A stretch of 58,315 nt of DNA. Origin: an uncultured Peptoniphilus sp. Its GTDB lineage: Bacteria; Bacillota; Clostridia; Tissierellales; Peptoniphilaceae. Location: the NCBI GenBank assembly GCA_902489255.1, contig CABTZF010000008.1, positions 1 through 58,315 on the forward strand. The letters run 5' to 3'. The position numbers and the translations under genes are program-made. The notes under the pieces were generated by a model. That model ran no database searches. It was not told the DNA's origin and saw nothing but the letters and a program-made list of their open reading frames with translations. Shown here piece after piece: positions 8,737-17,528 of this stretch; position 1 is the stretch's first letter, and every line of letters starts with the position of its first letter.

Positions 8737-11046
8737 TTAGTCAGTTTTAACACTATTTAAGTTGTTGTTTTCAGAATCTGAATCTATCACTTCCAAAGTA
8801 ACTTCTACATTCTGATTTCTATCAATTTTTTGTCCTCTTTCAGGCTTTTGTGAAATAAAATAGCCATCGCCTTTGATATTATACTCTAATTTCAAATTTT
8901 TTAAAATACTGACAATTTCTCTTTTACTCTTTCCTGAAAGATCAGGCATAATAATTGTATCTTTATCATTATTATCAACTGCTAAGTCCACAATAGAATC
9001 TCTTAATACCTCAATGCCTGCTGACGGATTTTGACCGATTATAACTGCTGTATCTTTAATTTGTTCTATATTTGTATTAAACCTTAAACCGCGTTCAATT
9101 AAAAGCTTGCCTCCGTCTTCAAGAAGCTTTCCATTTATGTCGGGAATCTTAACATATTCTCTACCTTCTTCTTCAACTTTTTCAGTTTTTGGAATCTTTA
9201 AATAGTTTAAGGTTCTGTCCATAATTTGTCCTGCCACCGGTGCGGCGACAGCTCCACCCAAAATTTCTCCCTTGGGATTTTCAACAATTACTAAAACAGT
9301 AATCTTAGGATCCTGAATTGGTGCAACTCCAACAAAAGATGCTATATAAGCATCCTCATATCCCTTACCATCAGCTCTTGCAATTTCTGCTGTACCTGTC
9401 TTTCCGCCTACTCTATAACCTGGAACTTTTGCTCTTTTCCCAGTACCATCTGTAACTACTTTTTCCATCAAACTTCTCATTGTATCAGACGTTGACTGAG
9501 AAATTACCCTCCTCATGAGCTTAGTTTCTTTTTTTTCTATAACATTGTCATTTTCATCAATAATTTCTTTAATAATTCTCGGCTTATTTAAATAACCACC
9601 ATTAGCTATTGCTGAAACTGCATTTATTAATTGAATTGGCGTAAGAGCAATACCATGACCATAAGACATTGTTGCAAGCCTTACCTTGCTTATATCTTCA
9701 ATTCCATTCGGAATTAATCCGGTTGATTCTCCATTTAATTCAATACCGGTTTTTTCTCCAAGACCAAATGCTTTTATATATCTTAAAAAATTTTCTTTTC
9801 CTAATTCTAAACCAATTTTTACAAAAGATATATTACAAGATTCTTCAAGGGCTACGGTCATAGTCTTGGTTCCTCTTTCATGAGTAGTACAATTTAAGAC
9901 CGAACCGTCAATATTTATTTTCCCAGTACATTCATATTTTTTATCTGGGTTTGTAGTATCTTCTTCAATAGCTGATGAAGCAGTTATGAGCTTAAATGTT
10001 GAACCTGGTTCGTATTGGTCATTAATATTGAAGTTTCTCCAATTATCATACCAAATATTCATTTTTTCTTTATCTGTGTAAGATTTCCAATTCTTTTCTT
10101 GTTCTGGAGTTATTGGATCCTTTGGCTTGTTTAAATTAAAGTCAGCTTTTGATGTCATGGCCAAAATCTCACCATTTTTAGTGTCCTGAACAATTACTGC
10201 AACATGGTCTGCTTGGTTTATCTTTAGTGCATCCTCTGCCGCAGATTCTATAAATTGTTCAATATTGGAATCAATTGTTGAAACAACTGAATATCCTTCT
10301 TTAGGAGCAAATGTTTCTTCATCAGTCAATGGTATTATATTGTGGGCATTATCCTTTTGGCTAACATTTTTCCCCGGAATTCCTGTAAGTTCTTCATCAA
10401 AAGATGCTTCTATGCCGTATTGACCCATGTTTTCATCATTAGTAAAACCAATTACATGCGATGCTAAATTATTAAAAGGATAATACCTTCTTGTTACATC
10501 ATCTACAGACATTGCCTTCAGATTTGGCTTTTTTTGCTTACTAAAATTTCCTCTTCTTTCCCTTAACTTTATTGCCATTGCCCTATCAATATTTGAAACA
10601 AGTCTTACTACTTTAGAACCTACCATTTTTTCAAGAAGTTCATCCTCATCAACTTTACAAATATCTGCAATTATTTCTGCATCTTCACTTATAATAATTC
10701 TTTTTCTTTTTTTAAATTCCACATCAGATTCATTTTTACCTTGTTCAAGAAAATCCATATTATAAAATACATTTGCCTTGGAAATATTTAAAGCTAATTC
10801 TTTTTTATTTCTATCATAAATTATACCTCTGTTAGAAGTTATAACTTCGGATTTAGTAATTTGATTTAAAGCATCTATAGTTAATTTTTCAGATTCGACT
10901 ACTTGTATATATAGTAATCTAAAAATAATTATAATAAATAAAAGAGCTAGAACAAGAAAAAATATAAGTGCATAGTTGTTAATTGCTTGCCTTTTATTAA
11001 GGACTATATTTTTATCTTTTCTAGCTTTAAATTTAGTATTCCTCAA
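8737..11046 (-). CDS. Class B penicillin-binding protein with PASTA domains (FtsI/PBP2b/SpoVD type)
   Basis: A 769-residue septal transpeptidase. One membrane anchor (about 25-48) is followed by a dimerisation domain and the transpeptidase domain with catalytic S349-T-F-K352, S403-C-N405 and K549-T-G551. Two PASTA domains (about 630-690 and 695-755) end the protein, as in SpoVD and pneumococcal PBP2x. Start is TTG with AGGGGG 5 nt upstream. It sits between ftsL and mraY, the usual ftsI position. Whether it serves vegetative division or a SpoVD-like role cannot be read from sequence; as the only PBP in the cluster, division is the likelier job. Confidence 0.93.
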   Translation of the reverse strand: MRNTKFKARKDKNIVLNKRQAINNYALIFFLVLALLFIIIIFRLLYIQVVESEKLTIDALNQITKSEVITSNRGIIYDRNKKELALNISKANVFYNMDFLEQGKNESDVEFKKRKRIIISEDAEIIADICKVDEDELLEKMVGSKVVRLVSNIDRAMAIKLRERRGNFSKQKKPNLKAMSVDDVTRRYYPFNNLASHVIGFTNDENMGQYGIEASFDEELTGIPGKNVSQKDNAHNIIPLTDEETFAPKEGYSVVSTIDSNIEQFIESAAEDALKINQADHVAVIVQDTKNGEILAMTSKADFNLNKPKDPITPEQEKNWKSYTDKEKMNIWYDNWRNFNINDQYEPGSTFKLITASSAIEEDTTNPDKKYECTGKINIDGSVLNCTTHERGTKTMTVALEESCNISFVKIGLELGKENFLRYIKAFGLGEKTGIELNGESTGLIPNGIEDISKVRLATMSYGHGIALTPIQLINAVSAIANGGYLNKPRIIKEIIDENDNVIEKKETKLMRRVISQSTSDTMRSLMEKVVTDGTGKRAKVPGYRVGGKTGTAEIARADGKGYEDAYIASFVGVAPIQDPKITVLVIVENPKGEILGGAVAAPVAGQIMDRTLNYLKIPKTEKVEEEGREYVKIPDINGKLLEDGGKLLIERGLRFNTNIEQIKDTAVIIGQNPSAGIEVLRDSIVDLAVDNNDKDTIIMPDLSGKSKREIVSILKNLKLEYNIKGDGYFISQKPERGQKIDRNQNVEVTLEVIDSDSENNNLNSVKTD

Positions 11047-11055
11047 CTTATCCCC

Positions 11056-11475
11056 CTAATTCTTGTTGAAAGATCTTAGAACTGACACTATAGGGCTCAA
11101 AAAAACGTTGTAATTAACGTCCCCTTCAGTTTCTTTGGATTTTGTATCTATGTACACTATCTGCCAGTCATCAGGATAAACCATTCCTAATTTATACATA
11201 GCAATATCTGCTACCTCTATTTGTGATTTAATTCCCTTTAAGTCTCCTGCAAGGGTCATTTTTGTTTTAGTTAATTCATTTATTTCATGCTTTGTCGACA
11301 AAATTTGTCTATCTAAATTAGCTATTTGTGAGTACATGAAAGTATTTGCTGCAATTGCTATGACAACTATTATTAATGTTAGTAAAAATGGTCTGTTTTT
11401 AAAAATGGCGTTATTACTAAACATATTATATCTTTTTTTTGAAATTTTTGTTTTTTTAATTAGTATTTTTGCCAT
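11056..11475 (-). CDS. ftsL: FtsL-like cell division protein
   Basis: A 139-residue bitopic protein: basic N-terminus, one membrane segment (about 30-48), then a heptad-rich coiled coil (about 50-85, SQIANLDRQILSTKHEINEL) and a short extracytoplasmic end. This is the FtsL/septum-initiator arrangement, and position between rsmH and the PBP supports ftsL. FtsL proteins are poorly conserved, so the call rests on topology and location. The start overlaps rsmH by 20 bp; AGAGGT upstream of the ATG at 11475 supports it over the internal ATG at codon 18, which lacks a ribosome site. Confidence 0.8.
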   Translation of the reverse strand: MAKILIKKTKISKKRYNMFSNNAIFKNRPFLLTLIIVVIAIAANTFMYSQIANLDRQILSTKHEINELTKTKMTLAGDLKGIKSQIEVADIAMYKLGMVYPDDWQIVYIDTKSKETEGDVNYNVFLSPIVSVLRSFNKN

Positions 11476-12418
11476 ATCTTACCTCTAGCTTTTCAGCTAC
11501 TCTGAGTTTTGCACTGTGACTTCTATTATTCTCTATAATTTCTTCTTTACTTGGAGTTATAGGCTTCCTTGTAATTATCTTAATTTCTCTTTCTTTAGAA
11601 CATGTACAGATGATTTGCTTTGGTGGGCAGATGCAATCACTATAAAGATACTTAAAAGCATTCTTTACAATCCTATCCTCTAAAGAATGAAAGGATATAA
11701 TTGCAATTCGCCCACCCGGATTTAATCTTCTTACAAACTTATAAACAGAATCCCTTAATACATCAAGCTCATGATTAACTTCAATTCTCAAAGCTTGAAA
11801 GGTCCTTTTAGCTGGATGCGGACCATCTTTTCTTGCTGCTTTAGGAATGGCTTTCTTTATCAGGTCAACTAATTCAAAAGTTGTATCTATCGGTTTATAT
11901 TCTCTTTCTTTAACAATTATATTCGCTATTCGTTTTGCCCAAATATCTTCCCCATAATCTCTTATTATTTTAGCTAGAGCTTCTTCAGAATAAGTATTAA
12001 CTATGTCCCATGCTGTAAAATCAGAATCTGTATCCATCCTCATATCAAGTTTTGCATTAAACCTATAAGAGAATCCCCTCTCTTCGTTGTCTAATTGGTA
12101 TGATGATACACCTAAATCCAATAAAACACCGTCAACCTTTTCTATCTCAAGTGAATCTAAAATTTTTTCAAATTCTCTATAGTTCGATTTAAATAGTTTT
12201 ACATTTGTATAATTTTTCAGGACTTCTTTTGATTTTTCAAGAGCATTCTCATCTTGATCAATACCAATTAACATGCCGGTATTTTTTAACTCTTTAGCGA
12301 TTCCTAAGCTGTGACCGGCTCCTCCAATTGTCGCATCAATATAAATACCACCTTGTCTAACGCATAAATTTTTCAAAACTTCATCATAAAGAACACTCTT
12401 ATGCTTGAAATCTATCAT
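11456..12418 (-). CDS. rsmH: 16S rRNA (cytosine-1402-N4) methyltransferase RsmH
   Basis: A 320-residue SAM-dependent methyltransferase (formerly MraW) that methylates C1402 in the 16S rRNA P site. Seen: HKSVLYDEVL at the N-terminus, the SAM loop DATIGGAGHS (about 29-38), LLDLGVSSYQLD, and the C-terminal RIAIISFHSLEDRIVK. A zinc-like CICPPKQIICTC cluster lies near 265. The ATG overlaps the mraZ stop (ATGA). Confidence 0.96.
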   Translation of the reverse strand: MIDFKHKSVLYDEVLKNLCVRQGGIYIDATIGGAGHSLGIAKELKNTGMLIGIDQDENALEKSKEVLKNYTNVKLFKSNYREFEKILDSLEIEKVDGVLLDLGVSSYQLDNEERGFSYRFNAKLDMRMDTDSDFTAWDIVNTYSEEALAKIIRDYGEDIWAKRIANIIVKEREYKPIDTTFELVDLIKKAIPKAARKDGPHPAKRTFQALRIEVNHELDVLRDSVYKFVRRLNPGGRIAIISFHSLEDRIVKNAFKYLYSDCICPPKQIICTCSKEREIKIITRKPITPSKEEIIENNRSHSAKLRVAEKLEVRYGKNTN

Positions 12419-12843
12419 ATACCCAGCTCTGACATTTTTTCAGCCAATTCTTCATAAGATAAACCTTCTTCAGAATTGTATTTTTTCCAATTTTCTTCCG
12501 ACCATATTTCCGCCCTGTTTGAAAGACCTATTATTACGGAAGAATCCTTAATATTAGCATATTCTCTTAAATTTTGAGGAATTAAGACTCGTCCTTGCTT
12601 GTCCATTGAACAATCACAAGCACCTGAGAAAAATGTCCTTACGAATGAACGAACAGCTTTATTTGTCATTGGTAAATCTTTTAATTTATTTTCGATTTTT
12701 TCCCACTCATCATTGGGATATAAAAATAAACATTCATCAAGTCCCTTAGTCATAACAAAATAACTGAGGTCTTCTCTAAATTTAGATGGAATTGTAAGCC
12801 TCCCTTTCGGGTCCAGACTGTGATAGTATTCACCAATTAACAT
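12415..12843 (-). CDS. mraZ: Transcriptional regulator MraZ
   Basis: A 142-residue protein with two SpoVT/AbrB-like swapped-hairpin domains (about 5-47 and 76-119), each with the MraZ signature (HSLDPKGRLTIPSKFR; CSMDKQGRVLIPQNLR). MraZ is a DNA-binding regulator that in studied species binds spaced repeats in its own promoter and controls the dcw operon. It is first in the cluster here, and four regularly spaced boxes lie directly upstream. Ribosome site GGTGA is 5-6 nt before the ATG and overlaps the nearest box. Confidence 0.96.
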   Translation of the reverse strand: MLIGEYYHSLDPKGRLTIPSKFREDLSYFVMTKGLDECLFLYPNDEWEKIENKLKDLPMTNKAVRSFVRTFFSGACDCSMDKQGRVLIPQNLREYANIKDSSVIIGLSNRAEIWSEENWKKYNSEEGLSYEELAEKMSELGI

Positions 12844-12852
12844 AATTATTCA

Positions 12853-12886
12853 CCACTTTATTCCACTTATAACCATTTTCTTCCAC
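12853..12886 (-). promoter_or_regulatory. MraZ operator: four boxes at 10-bp spacing
   Basis: On the plus strand CCAC at 12853, CCAC at 12863, CCAT at 12873 and CCAC at 12883 form an exact 10-bp array; on the coding strand they read GTGG/ATGG followed by A/T-rich hexamers. MraZ is known to bind tandem GTG- or TGGG-type boxes spaced about one helical turn apart. The array lies between the predicted -10 and the start codon, so binding should block transcription. Confidence 0.75.
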
Positions 12887-12894
12887 TTGACCTT

Positions 12895-12924
12895 ATTTTA
12901 CTACAAAATGAGTCTACTTGCCAT
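12895..12924 (-). promoter_or_regulatory. Predicted promoter of the dcw operon
   Basis: Minus strand: ATGGCA (12919-12924, 4/6 to TTGACA), an 18-bp spacer, and TAAAAT (12895-12900, 5/6 to TATAAT). The start point would fall at the first MraZ box. Prediction only. Confidence 0.5.
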
Positions 12925-13023
12925 TAAAAATTAATAATTTTTAAAATAAGGACTTAAGTCCTTTTGACTATAAAAGATCATAAAAAAACAAACCTTTGAA
13001 AAGTTAGTCTAATTTATAATAAA

Positions 13024-13116
13024 AAACCGCAACACTGAACAATTAAAAATGGATCTATAATAATTTCGAAGTTAGAAACAGCAAATTATTGTAGCCACGT
13101 TTAGTGTATACGGTTT
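13024..13116. repeat. 93-bp element with AAACCG terminal inverted repeats
   Basis: The left end reads AAACCGCAACACTGAAC and the right end, reverse-complemented, AAACCGTATACACTAAAC. These match each other imperfectly and also match the ends of the element at 18301-18458. It lies in the 321-bp noncoding gap between the histidine kinase and mraZ (12844-13164), which otherwise shows only AT-rich sequence and the mraZ promoter. It may be a decayed miniature inverted-repeat element; no target-site duplication is evident. Confidence 0.4.
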
Positions 13117-13164
13117 ATCTATAAGCTAAAACTTTAAAAAGGTTGTCTTTAAGAATACTATTTT

Positions 13165-14619
13165 TTAATTATTAATTTTTTTAGGCTTATCTGCTATAAA
13201 GAAAAAGTCACTTCCTTCTCCTAATTTTGAATTTACTCCAAACTTGAATTTATGGATATTTAATATTGTTTTTACTATATATAAGCCAAGTCCTGTTCCT
13301 ACTGCAGGTCTTGTGTGATTATTAGAAACTCTATAGAATCTATCCCAAATATCATTAATATCCTTATCAGCAATTCCAATCCCATGGTCAATGCAATGAA
13401 AAATTACCCCATCTTCTTCTTCAATAACCTTTAATATTATCTTGTTATCTTCTTTAGAATAGTTAATTGCATTATTTATAAAGTTATAAACAACTTGTTC
13501 GATTTTACTCTTATCAGCAAATATCCTAGTATCCCCATGAGTAAAAATTTCAAAGTTAATCGGACTTCCTCTGAAGAATTGAAATCTCTTAGCAACTTTT
13601 TCAACTATTTCAGATAAATCAAATTCTATCCTTTTAATTTCGTCCAGTTCAGATTCGATTTTTGATAAATCAAGCAAATCATTTACAAAATTAGTTAGGT
13701 TGTCGGCTTCAGATATTATGGTATTTAGATGATCATTTCTCAATTTTTCATTATTTCCTGAAATATCTCTTATCATTTCACCATAAGATTTAATAACTGT
13801 TAAGGGCGTTTTTAAATCATGACTTACATTTGCTATTAAATCTTTTCTTACTTCAATTGTCTTTGTTAGTTCATCCTTAGCATAATTTAGGGTGTTTGAA
13901 AGATTATCAATTTCCGTATAATCTCCCTTTTTAAATACAACATTATAATCTCCATCGGCTAAAGCTTTGGCTGTATTTGACATAATAACAAGCGGTCTTG
14001 AAAGCCTCTTTGATAAAAAATATGCTAAAAATAATCCTGAAAACAAAGACAGGATGGTGACAATAATTAATATTCTTTTTGTAACATCAACCGTTACATC
14101 TACAGGCTTTAGTATAGTATCAATAAGAACATAATGTTTTTTACCGCCTTCTTCTCCCAAATAACCTGAATATATAATCCTTGGTTCGGATTGTTCTTCG
14201 AATCTCATTGTTGTTACTTTATATTTTATATTTTCCCCATCAAGTACTCCGAAAAATCTTTCAAAAGTATCTCTGGGCATATAATTTCTTGAACTTTTAA
14301 TTAGCTGAAACCATGTAATTGGGTATAAAAATACACCATCTTCATCTAAAACAGAAATATTAAGACCCTTTGTATTTGCATAGGTTGTTAAAATATCCTG
14401 AAAATTCTCACTATTATACTCATTCCTTAATGTATTTCCAACTTTTGTTACTTCATGAATTTTTAAAGATTCATATACGTAGCCAAATAAAACCGTTTGT
14501 AAAAGCCATAAGGTTAGTAAAATAATTATTGAAAATCCTGAAAAATATGTCCAAAGTTTAAAGAGAATGCTGTTTTTGTCAATTTTTAGTTTATTAATTT
14601 CATTATTCTCTTGTGTCAA
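13165..14619 (-). CDS. Sensor histidine kinase
   Basis: A 484-residue membrane kinase. Membrane segments at about 23-47 and 183-203 flank an extracytoplasmic sensor region of about 135 residues. HAMP (204-256), HisKA with H267 in NVSHDLKTPL, and HATPase_c with N (NFINNAINYS), G1 (HGIGI) and G2 (GTGLGLYI) boxes follow. It overlaps its response regulator by 17 bp and starts at TTG, with GTAGGA about 9 nt upstream and no in-frame ATG nearby. The signal is unknown. Gene order regulator-kinase, reading toward mraZ, gives no clear link to cell division. Confidence 0.92.
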   Translation of the reverse strand: MTQENNEINKLKIDKNSILFKLWTYFSGFSIIILLTLWLLQTVLFGYVYESLKIHEVTKVGNTLRNEYNSENFQDILTTYANTKGLNISVLDEDGVFLYPITWFQLIKSSRNYMPRDTFERFFGVLDGENIKYKVTTMRFEEQSEPRIIYSGYLGEEGGKKHYVLIDTILKPVDVTVDVTKRILIIVTILSLFSGLFLAYFLSKRLSRPLVIMSNTAKALADGDYNVVFKKGDYTEIDNLSNTLNYAKDELTKTIEVRKDLIANVSHDLKTPLTVIKSYGEMIRDISGNNEKLRNDHLNTIISEADNLTNFVNDLLDLSKIESELDEIKRIEFDLSEIVEKVAKRFQFFRGSPINFEIFTHGDTRIFADKSKIEQVVYNFINNAINYSKEDNKIILKVIEEEDGVIFHCIDHGIGIADKDINDIWDRFYRVSNNHTRPAVGTGLGLYIVKTILNIHKFKFGVNSKLGEGSDFFFIADKPKKINN

Positions 14620-15277
14620 ACTTATATCCTACTCCTCTGACTGTTACTATAAATTTTCTATAATCCTTTATTGAATTTCTTAGCATTTTTATATGAGTAT
14701 CAACAGTTCTGTCATCCCCAAAGAAATCATAACCCCAGACCTTATTTAATAGGGTTTCTCGTGAAAGTGCTATGTTTTCATTTTTTACCAAAAAAACCAA
14801 CAAGTCATATTCCTTTGGTGTCATGTCCACTTTTTGATCATCAACAAACACTACCCTACCGTCAAGATCAATTTTTAATCCTTCATAGGCTAAAATTTCA
14901 TTATTTGATGATTTATTATTTCTATTTACTATAACATTAAGTCTTGCCATAAGTTCCTTTGGTGAAAATGGTTTTGTTACATAATCATCTATACCTATTT
15001 CAAAGCCAAATAGCTTATCATATTCTTCTCCTCTTGCAGAAAGCATAAGAACCGGTATTTCTTTAATCCTTTTTATTTCTTTGTAGGAAGAAAATCCATC
15101 TAATCTTGGCATCATTATATCCATTACAATTACGTCAATATCATTATTCTCCTTGACTTTTTCTATTGCATCAATGCCATCAACTGCCTCAATAACTTCA
15201 TGTCCTTCAAACTCGGCATATGTTTTTATCACTTCTCTTATTTTCTTTTCATCATCAACAACTAAAATTTTAAACAT
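14603..15277 (-). CDS. OmpR/PhoB-family response regulator
   Basis: A 224-residue two-component regulator. The receiver domain has the acidic pocket DDE (8-10), phospho-acceptor D53 in VMDIMMP, and the conserved Lys in YVTKPFSPKEL. The C-terminal winged helix spans about 128-222 (DMTPKEYDLLVFLVKN, VDTHIKMLRNSI, VRGVGYKF). It partners the kinase downstream. Ribosome site AGGTGA. Target genes are not evident. Confidence 0.93.
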   Translation of the reverse strand: MFKILVVDDEKKIREVIKTYAEFEGHEVIEAVDGIDAIEKVKENNDIDVIVMDIMMPRLDGFSSYKEIKRIKEIPVLMLSARGEEYDKLFGFEIGIDDYVTKPFSPKELMARLNVIVNRNNKSSNNEILAYEGLKIDLDGRVVFVDDQKVDMTPKEYDLLVFLVKNENIALSRETLLNKVWGYDFFGDDRTVDTHIKMLRNSIKDYRKFIVTVRGVGYKFDTRE

Positions 15278-15351
15278 ACAATCACCTGATTTTATTTAAT
15301 CTTATAATTGTGTACATTATATGAAATAATAATAAAAAAATAAAGACTAAA

Positions 15352-15374
15352 AAAAGTCGGTAAAACCGACTTTT
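15352..15374 (-). terminator. Terminator after the DUF3160-like gene
   Basis: Perfect 9-bp stem AAAAGTCGG/CCGACTTTT with a 5-nt loop, followed on the minus strand by further T residues; immediately downstream of the stop at 15381. A textbook intrinsic terminator. Confidence 0.85.
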
Positions 15375-15380
15375 AATTTA

Positions 15381-17528
15381 TTAATATTTAGAAGAATATG
15401 AATATTCATTTGTAAAAGGCAATTGTTTTATTTGTTCATCTCTTATTTTAAACCTGAATTCTTCATCATTTAATCTCTTATCTGATTGGAATTCATAATA
15501 AGAAAGAACCGGTCCTCTACCTAAATATACTTTTCCGTTCAATGAATATACAACATACATATCATGTGCATATCCCAAGCCTACTTCTTGTACATCTCCT
15601 TGATTAAGACCCCAAGTGTTTGCCGTAATATTCATAATATCAGCAACGACAGCCATATCTCTTTCAGATGAATCATTAATTTCCCAAAATCCTTTTACAT
15701 TTGGATTTACAAAAGATATAAATATATTTTCCATTTCCCCGCCAATGTATTTTAATCTTTCATTAGCCTCTTTTGACAAAGTTGAACTGTCAAGTTCACT
15801 TTCAGAACATTCAATGAGAAATTTATTTAAAGATATAAAATTGTTAAAACCTTTGATTTGATCTTCTGTTAATAAATCTCTGGCAGTTAAATTTTCCTTA
15901 GTGAAATTCAAAAGATAATCCAATCTTTCATATAAGCCGATATTCGGCTCAACAAAATTACAAATTTCAACCTCTGCTCCTCCGCCCATTTCTGCCCAGG
16001 CAGCTTCAGCATATAAAATAGTATCATGTTTTAGGGCAGCCCATAAACCTAAGGAGGAATTTAAGTCTTTTTTATTCCAATTTTCATTTTGCATAAATTT
16101 AGGATATCCATCCCCATAAGTATTTGAGTATTCTTTAATAAGTGATAAATAGCCCCTGTATAAATTTTTATTCCAAAAATCTTCATCTAAATTCATGACT
16201 TCTTTTTTTAAGTCCTCATAAATTCCAGGATATTTATCCCACTTTTTAATATCTTTATCTTCCTTAACAAGCTTATCTGCAATTTTATTTCCTGTTAATG
16301 CCATAATTTCTATGCCCTTATAAATTGGCTTGTTTGAAATTTCACTTTTTGAATCAACAAGTTTTTGAGCCCACTTATTATCTATAGGAGCCTTTTGTGG
16401 AATTACAGCAAAATAGTTACCCTTATGGTCAGCTATTTCAATCTTCTGATTTTTCAAGTGCTCACCTATCTCTTCAAGTTTTTTATCATCATTAAATTTA
16501 TTGACATCCGAAATATTTTTAAAATAACTTTCATTGTAGGCTGCCATCTTAATAACATCAGTTTTTTCTGAAGGTTCAACTAAAAAATCCAAAGTTCCGA
16601 CAACATCTACATAAATTTTTGTTAAATCAGAATTTTTTAAAATATTTTTGCTTGTTAATAAGCCTGCTATCAAATTTTCCTTGTTCAAAGTATCATCTTT
16701 ATAAAAATAAAACTTATTTTGTGAATATAGCATATTTAATTTAAAATATGTTTCTAAATTTTTGTTCTTTGTGTAGTGTCCTCTAGTTTTAAATTGTGAA
16801 TAATCTAGATTATCTCCACTGATTGTAGATAAGGCAGGACTTACTTTTAAAATATTATTATATTCTGTTTTGGCTAAATCAAAAATTTTTTCATCTATCT
16901 TAAGATTATTATCTGATTTTAGCAAATTATCTCCAATGATAAATTCACCTGTTGAAAATAATATTAAATTTTTCTTTGCAGCTTCTTTAACCACCGGGTC
17001 TTTGGCACTATTATAATCTTCTATTGCGCTTTCAAGCATTTTGCTGTTTAAATTTTTTAGCATTGGTAGAAACTTATCTTCCTCAACTTGTCTAAGCATA
17101 TTATCATAAAATATATGATAGAGATGAACCATTGAATCTGTTGTTACAAAACTTGACATGGTTAAGTATTCATTAAATTCATAGGTTTGAAAGGGTTGTT
17201 CTACACCATAAGTACTATCAACATAAAATCCATCTTTAAGTAAATGATTTTTTATATCCTCTGTAATATAGGCAGTATCCATGTAGGCGTCTAAATTACA
17301 GATATTTGATAAATCGCTTTCAAGATCTATATTTTTATAATTCGGCTTGTACTGAATGTCTAATTTTGCAACTTGCTTTATAGGATTTTTAATAGGAGAT
17401 TCACCTATTATACTTTCATTTTTAATACTCGCATCCGTATCACTAATATCTTTACTTGTCTTTGAAATTTTAGAACAAGCTGTTAAAATTAAAACTCCTG
17501 CAAGTAAACTAATTAATAATTTTTTCAT
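15381..17528 (-). CDS. DUF3160-like secreted lipoprotein
   Basis: A 715-residue exported lipoprotein. The signal peptide ends in lipobox L15-T-A-C18. Overall sequence (YEFNEYLTMSSFVTTDSMVHLYHIFYDNMLRQVEE near 130-165; AALKHDTILYAEA; NIGLYERLDYLL; GLGYAHDMYVVYS near 675) agrees with the DUF3160 family as I recall it, whose biochemical role is unknown. It is likely attached to the outer face of the membrane. It follows the small anchored gene at 17509-18114 with a 20-bp overlap, so the two are co-expressed and may act together. The DUF assignment is from memory and not verified. Confidence 0.75.
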   Translation of the reverse strand: MKKLLISLLAGVLILTACSKISKTSKDISDTDASIKNESIIGESPIKNPIKQVAKLDIQYKPNYKNIDLESDLSNICNLDAYMDTAYITEDIKNHLLKDGFYVDSTYGVEQPFQTYEFNEYLTMSSFVTTDSMVHLYHIFYDNMLRQVEEDKFLPMLKNLNSKMLESAIEDYNSAKDPVVKEAAKKNLILFSTGEFIIGDNLLKSDNNLKIDEKIFDLAKTEYNNILKVSPALSTISGDNLDYSQFKTRGHYTKNKNLETYFKLNMLYSQNKFYFYKDDTLNKENLIAGLLTSKNILKNSDLTKIYVDVVGTLDFLVEPSEKTDVIKMAAYNESYFKNISDVNKFNDDKKLEEIGEHLKNQKIEIADHKGNYFAVIPQKAPIDNKWAQKLVDSKSEISNKPIYKGIEIMALTGNKIADKLVKEDKDIKKWDKYPGIYEDLKKEVMNLDEDFWNKNLYRGYLSLIKEYSNTYGDGYPKFMQNENWNKKDLNSSLGLWAALKHDTILYAEAAWAEMGGGAEVEICNFVEPNIGLYERLDYLLNFTKENLTARDLLTEDQIKGFNNFISLNKFLIECSESELDSSTLSKEANERLKYIGGEMENIFISFVNPNVKGFWEINDSSERDMAVVADIMNITANTWGLNQGDVQEVGLGYAHDMYVVYSLNGKVYLGRGPVLSYYEFQSDKRLNDEEFRFKIRDEQIKQLPFTNEYSYSSKY

